A stretch of 64,000 nucleotides of DNA, from positions 620,001 to 684,000 of the forward strand of contig NZ_CP106952.1 of NCBI RefSeq assembly GCF_030419005.1, written 5' to 3'. Positions within the stretch are counted from its first letter, which is position 1; every line of letters begins with the position of its first letter. Both the position numbers and the translations under genes were made by a program. The notes beneath the pieces are model-generated. The model had not been told where the DNA came from, made no database searches, and worked only from the letters and a program-made list of their open reading frames with translations. The DNA is from Eleftheria terrae (lineage in GTDB: Bacteria; Pseudomonadota; Gammaproteobacteria; Burkholderiales; Burkholderiaceae_C). Positions 59,958-64,000 of this stretch are shown piece after piece.

Positions 59958-62900
59958 ATGAAAGGTATTTCGTTACTCGATCGTGAACGTCTTTTGAAAC
60001 TCGCGAGACAAGCAGGTTTGCAAAGGCGTAGCCCGACCGAGACACCCATCGACGCGGGTGATGTGCATGCCGACGCCCCCCTGTCGTTTGCCCAGCAGCG
60101 CCTGTGGTTCCTGTCGCGCCTGTCCGGGCCGGGTCCGGCGTACCACATCGCGCTGGCCTTGCACCTGCAGGGCCGGCTGGAGGTGTCGGCGCTGTCCGCC
60201 GCGCTGCAGCGCATCGTGCGCCGCCATGCGGCACTGCGCACCGGGTTTGTCCTGGACGGCGAACAGCCGGTGCAGCGGGTGTCGCCAGCGGACGGCGGAT
60301 TCCTCCTGGCGCACTCGCCTGCACCGACCGCGGGCCTGGACGGTGCGGCGCTGGCCCGCCTGCGCCAGGAAGAGATCGAGCGGCCCTTCGACCTGGCGCA
60401 GGGGCCGCTGCTGCGCGCCCGGCTGGTGGCCGCGGGCGACGATGAGCACCTGCTCCTGCTGACCCTGCACCACATTGCTGCCGATGGCTGGTCGGTCGGG
60501 GTGCTGATGCACGAGCTGGGCGTGCAGTACGCCGCCTGCCGCGACGGGCAGGCCGACCCGCTGCCGCCACTGCCGATCCAGTACATCGACTACGCGCGCT
60601 GGCAGCGGCGCACCATGAGCGGCGAGGCGCTGCGGGCGCAGAGCGACTACTGGCAGCGCACGCTGCATGGCGCGCCGGTGCTGCTGCCCTTGCCCACCGA
60701 TCGGCCGCGCCCGGCCGAGCAGTCGCATGCCGGCGCTTCGGTGCCGGTGGTCCTGGAAGCCGGCCTGGTCGAGCGCCTCAAGGCGCTGGGCCTGCGCCAT
60801 GGCTGCACCTTGTTCATGACGCTGCTGGCTGGCTGGGCACTCGTGCTGGAGCGGCTGAGCGGGCAGCAGGACCTGGTCATCGGTACGCCGGTGGCGAACC
60901 GCGGCCGGGCGGAGCTGGAGCCCTTGATCGGCTTCTTCGTCAACACGCTGGCGATGCGGCTGGACCTGTCCGGCACACCGACGGTGGCCGAGCTGCTGCA
61001 GCGCGTGCGAGGCCGCGCGATGGAGGCGCAACAGCACCAGGACCTGCCCTTCGAGCAAGTGGTGGAGCTGCTGCAGCCGCCGCGCAGCCTGTCGCACTCG
61101 CCGCTGTTCCAGGTGGCTTTTGCCTGGCAGAACAACGAGACCGGCACGCTGAGCCTGCCCGGCCTCACGCTCACGCCGCTGCCCGCCAGCCACGAGGTGG
61201 CCAAGTTCGACCTGACGCTGGAGTTGACCGAAGACCAGGGCCGCATCGTCGGCCGCCTGGAGTACGCGACCGCCTTGTTCGACCGTGCGACGGTGGAGCG
61301 GTATGCCGGCCATCTGCAGCAGGCCTTGGCCGCCATGGTGGAGGACGAGCAGCAACCGGTGGATCGCTTGCACGTGATGCCGCCGGCGGAGTTGGCGCTG
61401 GTGCTGCAGCGGTGGAACCAGACGGCGCTGTGGGTGCCGGAGGACCTGTGCCTGCATGAGCTGGTGGAGGTGCAGGCGGCACGGCAACCGGCAGCGGTGG
61501 CGGTGGTGCACGGCGAGCGGCACTTGAGCTACGGCGAGCTGAACGAGCAGGCGAACCGGCTGGCGCATGAGCTGCGACGGCTGGGGGTGAAGCCGGACGA
61601 GCGGGTGGGCCTCTGCTGCGAGCGGGGGTTGGAGCTGGCGGTGGGGCTGCTGGCGGTACTCAAGGCCGGTGGGGCGTATGTGCCGCTGGACCCGGCGTAT
61701 CCGAAGGAGCGGCTGCAGTACATGCTGCAGGACAGTGCGCCGGTGGTGGTGCTGGTGCAGGGGGTGGGGCGGGAGCGCATCGATGCGCAGGTGCCGGTCC
61801 TTGATCTGCAGGATGCCGCGGGCTGGGTGCATCAACCCTCGTCCAATCCGTCGCGGCAGGCCGTCGGCCTGCAACCGTCCCACCTGGCGTATGTGATCTA
61901 CACGTCGGGCTCGACCGGCCAGCCCAAGGGCGTGGCGATCGAGCACCGCAATGCGGTGAACTTCCTGAGCTGGGCGGCGGAGGCGTTCGACGCTGAACAG
62001 CTGAAGCACACGCTGTGGGCGACGTCGGTGAACTTCGACCTGGCGGTGTACGAGTACTTTGCCCCGCTGAGCGTGGGCACGACGGTGGAGGTGGTGGGCA
62101 ATGCGCTGGAAGCCGCTCAGGCGACCGGCGAGGTGACGCTGATCAACACGGTGCCCTCGGCGCTGCAGGCCTTGCTGGAGTCGGATCAGGTGCCGGCGAG
62201 CGTGAAGACGGTGAACCTGGCTGGCGAAGCACTGAAGCGCAGCCTGGTGGAAGCACTGTTCGAGCGCACGGGCGTGGAGCAGGTGTGCAACCTGTACGGG
62301 CCGTCGGAGACGACGACGTACTCGACCTGGGTGGAGATGAAGCGGGAGGACGGCTTCGTGTCACACATCGGCCGGCCGATCGCCAACACCCAGATCTACC
62401 TGCTGGACAGCCAAGGCCGGCCGGTGCCAGTAGGCGTACCGGGCGAGATCCACATCGGCGGCGCCGGCGTGGCCCGTGGCTACTTGAACCGCCCGGAGCT
62501 GACAGCCGAGCGCTTCCTGAAGGACCCGTTTGCAAGCGACCCGCAAGCGCGGATGTACAAGACGGGCGACCTCGGAAGGTGGCTGGCCGACGGCCAGCTG
62601 GAGTACCTGGGTCGCAACGACCACCAGGTGAAGATCCGGGGCTTCCGCATCGAGCTGGGGGAGATCGAGGCGCGGCTGGCGCAGCATGCCGGCGTGCGCG
62701 AGGCGGTGGTGCTGGCGCGAGAAGACCAGCCGGGCGACAAGCGCCTGGTGGCCTATGTGACAGCGCAGCCCGGCGCGGCGCTGGAGGCCGAAGCGCTGCG
62801 TGGCGAGCTGTTGCAGCAACTGCCCGAGTACATGGTGCCGGTAGCCTATGTGGTGCTGGAGCAGCTGCCGCTGACGCCCAACGGCAAGCTGGATCGCCAG

Positions 62901-64000
62901 GCACTGCCCGCGCCGGAAGGCGAGGCGTATGCGGCGCGCCAGTACGAGGCGCCGCAAGGCGAGGTGGAAAGCCGGCTGGCGGGCCTGTGGGCCGAGCTGC
63001 TGAAGGTGGAGCGGGTGGGCCGGCACGACAACTTCTTCGAGCTGGGTGGCCATTCGCTGCTGGCGGTGACGCTGATCGAGCGCATGCGCCAGGCTGGCCT
63101 GCCGCTGGATGTGCGGGCCTTGTTCGCCACGCCCACGCTGGGTGCACTGGCGGCAAGCATCGGCGGCGCGCCGGCGGCGGTGGAAGTGCCGCCGAACCTG
63201 ATCCCGCCGGGCTGCCGGGCGATCGAGCCGGAGATGCTGACGCTGGTGGCTCTGAGCCGGGAAGAGATCGAGCAGGTGGAGGCCGGCGTGCCCGGAGGGG
63301 CGGCGAACATCCAGGACATCTATCCGCTGGCGCCGTTGCAGGAAGGCATCCTGTTCCATCACCTGATGGCGGAGTCGGGCGACGTGTACGTGACGCCGGC
63401 GCTGTTCGCCTTCGACAGCCGCGAGCGGCTGCAGGGCTACCTGCAGGCACTGCAGGCGGTGATCGACCGGCACGACATCCTGCGCACCTCGCTGTGCTGG
63501 GAGGGCCTGGGCGAGCCGGTGCAGGTGGTGTGGCGGCAGGCACCGCTGGTGGTGCAGGAGCTGCAGCTGGACGCAGCGCAGGGCGGTGCGGCCGGGCAGC
63601 TGCAGGCGCGGCTGGCCGGCGGGCAGCTGGTGCTGCCGCTGCAGCAGGCGCCGCTGATGCGGGTGGCGGTGGCCGAGGACCGGGCGCAGGGGCGGTGGCT
63701 GGCACTGCAGCTGTTCCATCACGTGGCGATCGACCACACGACGCTGGAGATCCTGCTGCAGGAGATCCAGGCGCACTTGCAGGGGCAGGCGCAGGGCCTG
63801 CCGAGGCCGCTGCCGTTCCGCGACTTTGTGGCGCAGGCGCGGCTGGCGGTGTCGAGGCAGGAGCACCAGGCGTTCTTCAGCGAGATGCTGGGGGCGGTGG
63901 AGGAAGCGACGCTGCCGTATGGGCTGGGCGATGTGCAGGGCCAGGGCCGGGCGATCGTGCAGTCGCGGCGGCAGGTGCCGGGGCGGCTGGCGCAGCGGCT
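59958..64000 (+). CDS. NRPS, N-terminal part: C-A-PCP-C/E (truncated by window) (here NRPS-D)
   Basis: At least 1347 residues, open to the window end. The ATG at 59958 follows GGTGGAGC and gives MKGISLLDRERLLKLARQAG, a short helical leader that may serve docking. An LCL-type C domain follows (LSFAQQRLWFLSRLSG, HHIAADG at 171), then an Ala-type A domain with code DLYNNALTYK, then PCP with LGGHS near residue 1030. A dual C/E domain then begins (HHLMAESGD at 1134, HHVAIDH at 1254) and is cut off. The LCL domain implies that the preceding Leu stays L; the dual domain implies that the Ala is epimerised. The gene follows NRPS-C in the same direction and continues the assembly line. Confidence 0.92.
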   Translation, partial: MKGISLLDRERLLKLARQAGLQRRSPTETPIDAGDVHADAPLSFAQQRLWFLSRLSGPGPAYHIALALHLQGRLEVSALSAALQRIVRRHAALRTGFVLDGEQPVQRVSPADGGFLLAHSPAPTAGLDGAALARLRQEEIERPFDLAQGPLLRARLVAAGDDEHLLLLTLHHIAADGWSVGVLMHELGVQYAACRDGQADPLPPLPIQYIDYARWQRRTMSGEALRAQSDYWQRTLHGAPVLLPLPTDRPRPAEQSHAGASVPVVLEAGLVERLKALGLRHGCTLFMTLLAGWALVLERLSGQQDLVIGTPVANRGRAELEPLIGFFVNTLAMRLDLSGTPTVAELLQRVRGRAMEAQQHQDLPFEQVVELLQPPRSLSHSPLFQVAFAWQNNETGTLSLPGLTLTPLPASHEVAKFDLTLELTEDQGRIVGRLEYATALFDRATVERYAGHLQQALAAMVEDEQQPVDRLHVMPPAELALVLQRWNQTALWVPEDLCLHELVEVQAARQPAAVAVVHGERHLSYGELNEQANRLAHELRRLGVKPDERVGLCCERGLELAVGLLAVLKAGGAYVPLDPAYPKERLQYMLQDSAPVVVLVQGVGRERIDAQVPVLDLQDAAGWVHQPSSNPSRQAVGLQPSHLAYVIYTSGSTGQPKGVAIEHRNAVNFLSWAAEAFDAEQLKHTLWATSVNFDLAVYEYFAPLSVGTTVEVVGNALEAAQATGEVTLINTVPSALQALLESDQVPASVKTVNLAGEALKRSLVEALFERTGVEQVCNLYGPSETTTYSTWVEMKREDGFVSHIGRPIANTQIYLLDSQGRPVPVGVPGEIHIGGAGVARGYLNRPELTAERFLKDPFASDPQARMYKTGDLGRWLADGQLEYLGRNDHQVKIRGFRIELGEIEARLAQHAGVREAVVLAREDQPGDKRLVAYVTAQPGAALEAEALRGELLQQLPEYMVPVAYVVLEQLPLTPNGKLDRQALPAPEGEAYAARQYEAPQGEVESRLAGLWAELLKVERVGRHDNFFELGGHSLLAVTLIERMRQAGLPLDVRALFATPTLGALAASIGGAPAAVEVPPNLIPPGCRAIEPEMLTLVALSREEIEQVEAGVPGGAANIQDIYPLAPLQEGILFHHLMAESGDVYVTPALFAFDSRERLQGYLQALQAVIDRHDILRTSLCWEGLGEPVQVVWRQAPLVVQELQLDAAQGGAAGQLQARLAGGQLVLPLQQAPLMRVAVAEDRAQGRWLALQLFHHVAIDHTTLEILLQEIQAHLQGQAQGLPRPLPFRDFVAQARLAVSRQEHQAFFSEMLGAVEEATLPYGLGDVQGQGRAIVQSRRQVPGRLAQR
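61440..62770 (+). repeat. Ala-type A-domain repeat, module 9
   Basis: Near-identical copy of the Ala-type adenylation core found in NRPS-B and NRPS-C. Its tail (TAQPGAALEAEALRGELLQQ) matches those of modules 4 and 6 rather than 7. Boundaries are approximate. Confidence 0.72.
63183..64000 (+). repeat. Dual C/E-domain repeat, copy 2
   Basis: Partner of 49501-50318, running to the window edge. Confidence 0.82.

Noticed and set aside
32012..64000. Regular repeats as a CRISPR array or transposon
   Set aside because: The repeat units are whole NRPS domains in frame. No short spaced repeats, terminal inverted repeats or transposase were seen.

Overview
High-GC DNA (about 70% by eye) with the look of a betaproteobacterium of the order Burkholderiales. 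The reasons are the GC-ending codon use, a PEP-CTERM surface protein, paired LysR regulators and large NRPS genes. The genus is not determined. Two NRPS loci dominate the window, separated by about 10 kb of ordinary chromosomal genes.

Region 1 (1-7.2 kb) holds a small two-helix membrane protein, an AhpD-like protein, a LysR regulator divergent from an MFS exporter that overlaps a SAM methyltransferase, a GST, a YCII-VOC fusion and a SRPBCC protein. Region 2 (7.2-20.1 kb) is a compact NRPS locus: a two-module synthetase (truncated C-A-PCP-E-C-A-PCP-degenerate E) coupled by an ATGA overlap to a GT17 glycosyltransferase, facing a convergent A-PCP-C-like protein. Region 3 (20.1-28.5 kb) holds a cold-shock protein with a strong terminator, an IgaA/UmoB-family membrane protein, two lipoproteins (one with an M48-like zinc motif), a SnoaL-like protein, a frameshifted LysR gene and a HAF-repeat PEP-CTERM protein.

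Region 4 (28.6 kb to the end) is a large NRPS system. A CmlA-type diiron beta-hydroxylase is divergent from a four-module NRPS, which overlaps a second four-module NRPS with a TubC-type docking domain. After a 680-bp gap a third NRPS gene runs off the window. Nine full modules and the start of a tenth are visible. Hand-read specificity codes give an Ala/Val-type series with one canonical Leu, two modules with embedded N-methyltransferases, and five complete dual C/E domains plus the start of a sixth. The inferred order is N-Me-Ala, D-Val-type, N-Me-Ala, D-Ala, D-Val-type, D-Ala, D-Ala, Leu, D-Ala and onward. No thioesterase, MbtH-like protein or phosphopantetheinyl transferase is in the window, so the assembly line continues to the right.

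The most notable signals are these. The diiron ligand set of the hydroxylase matches CmlA almost residue for residue. The NRPS genes carry very large near-identical internal duplications (4.3 kb and 1.7 kb). The start condensation domains are truncated. The short NRPS/GT17 locus ends in degenerate condensation-superfamily domains. Several palindromes sit in the two large NRPS intergenic regions.
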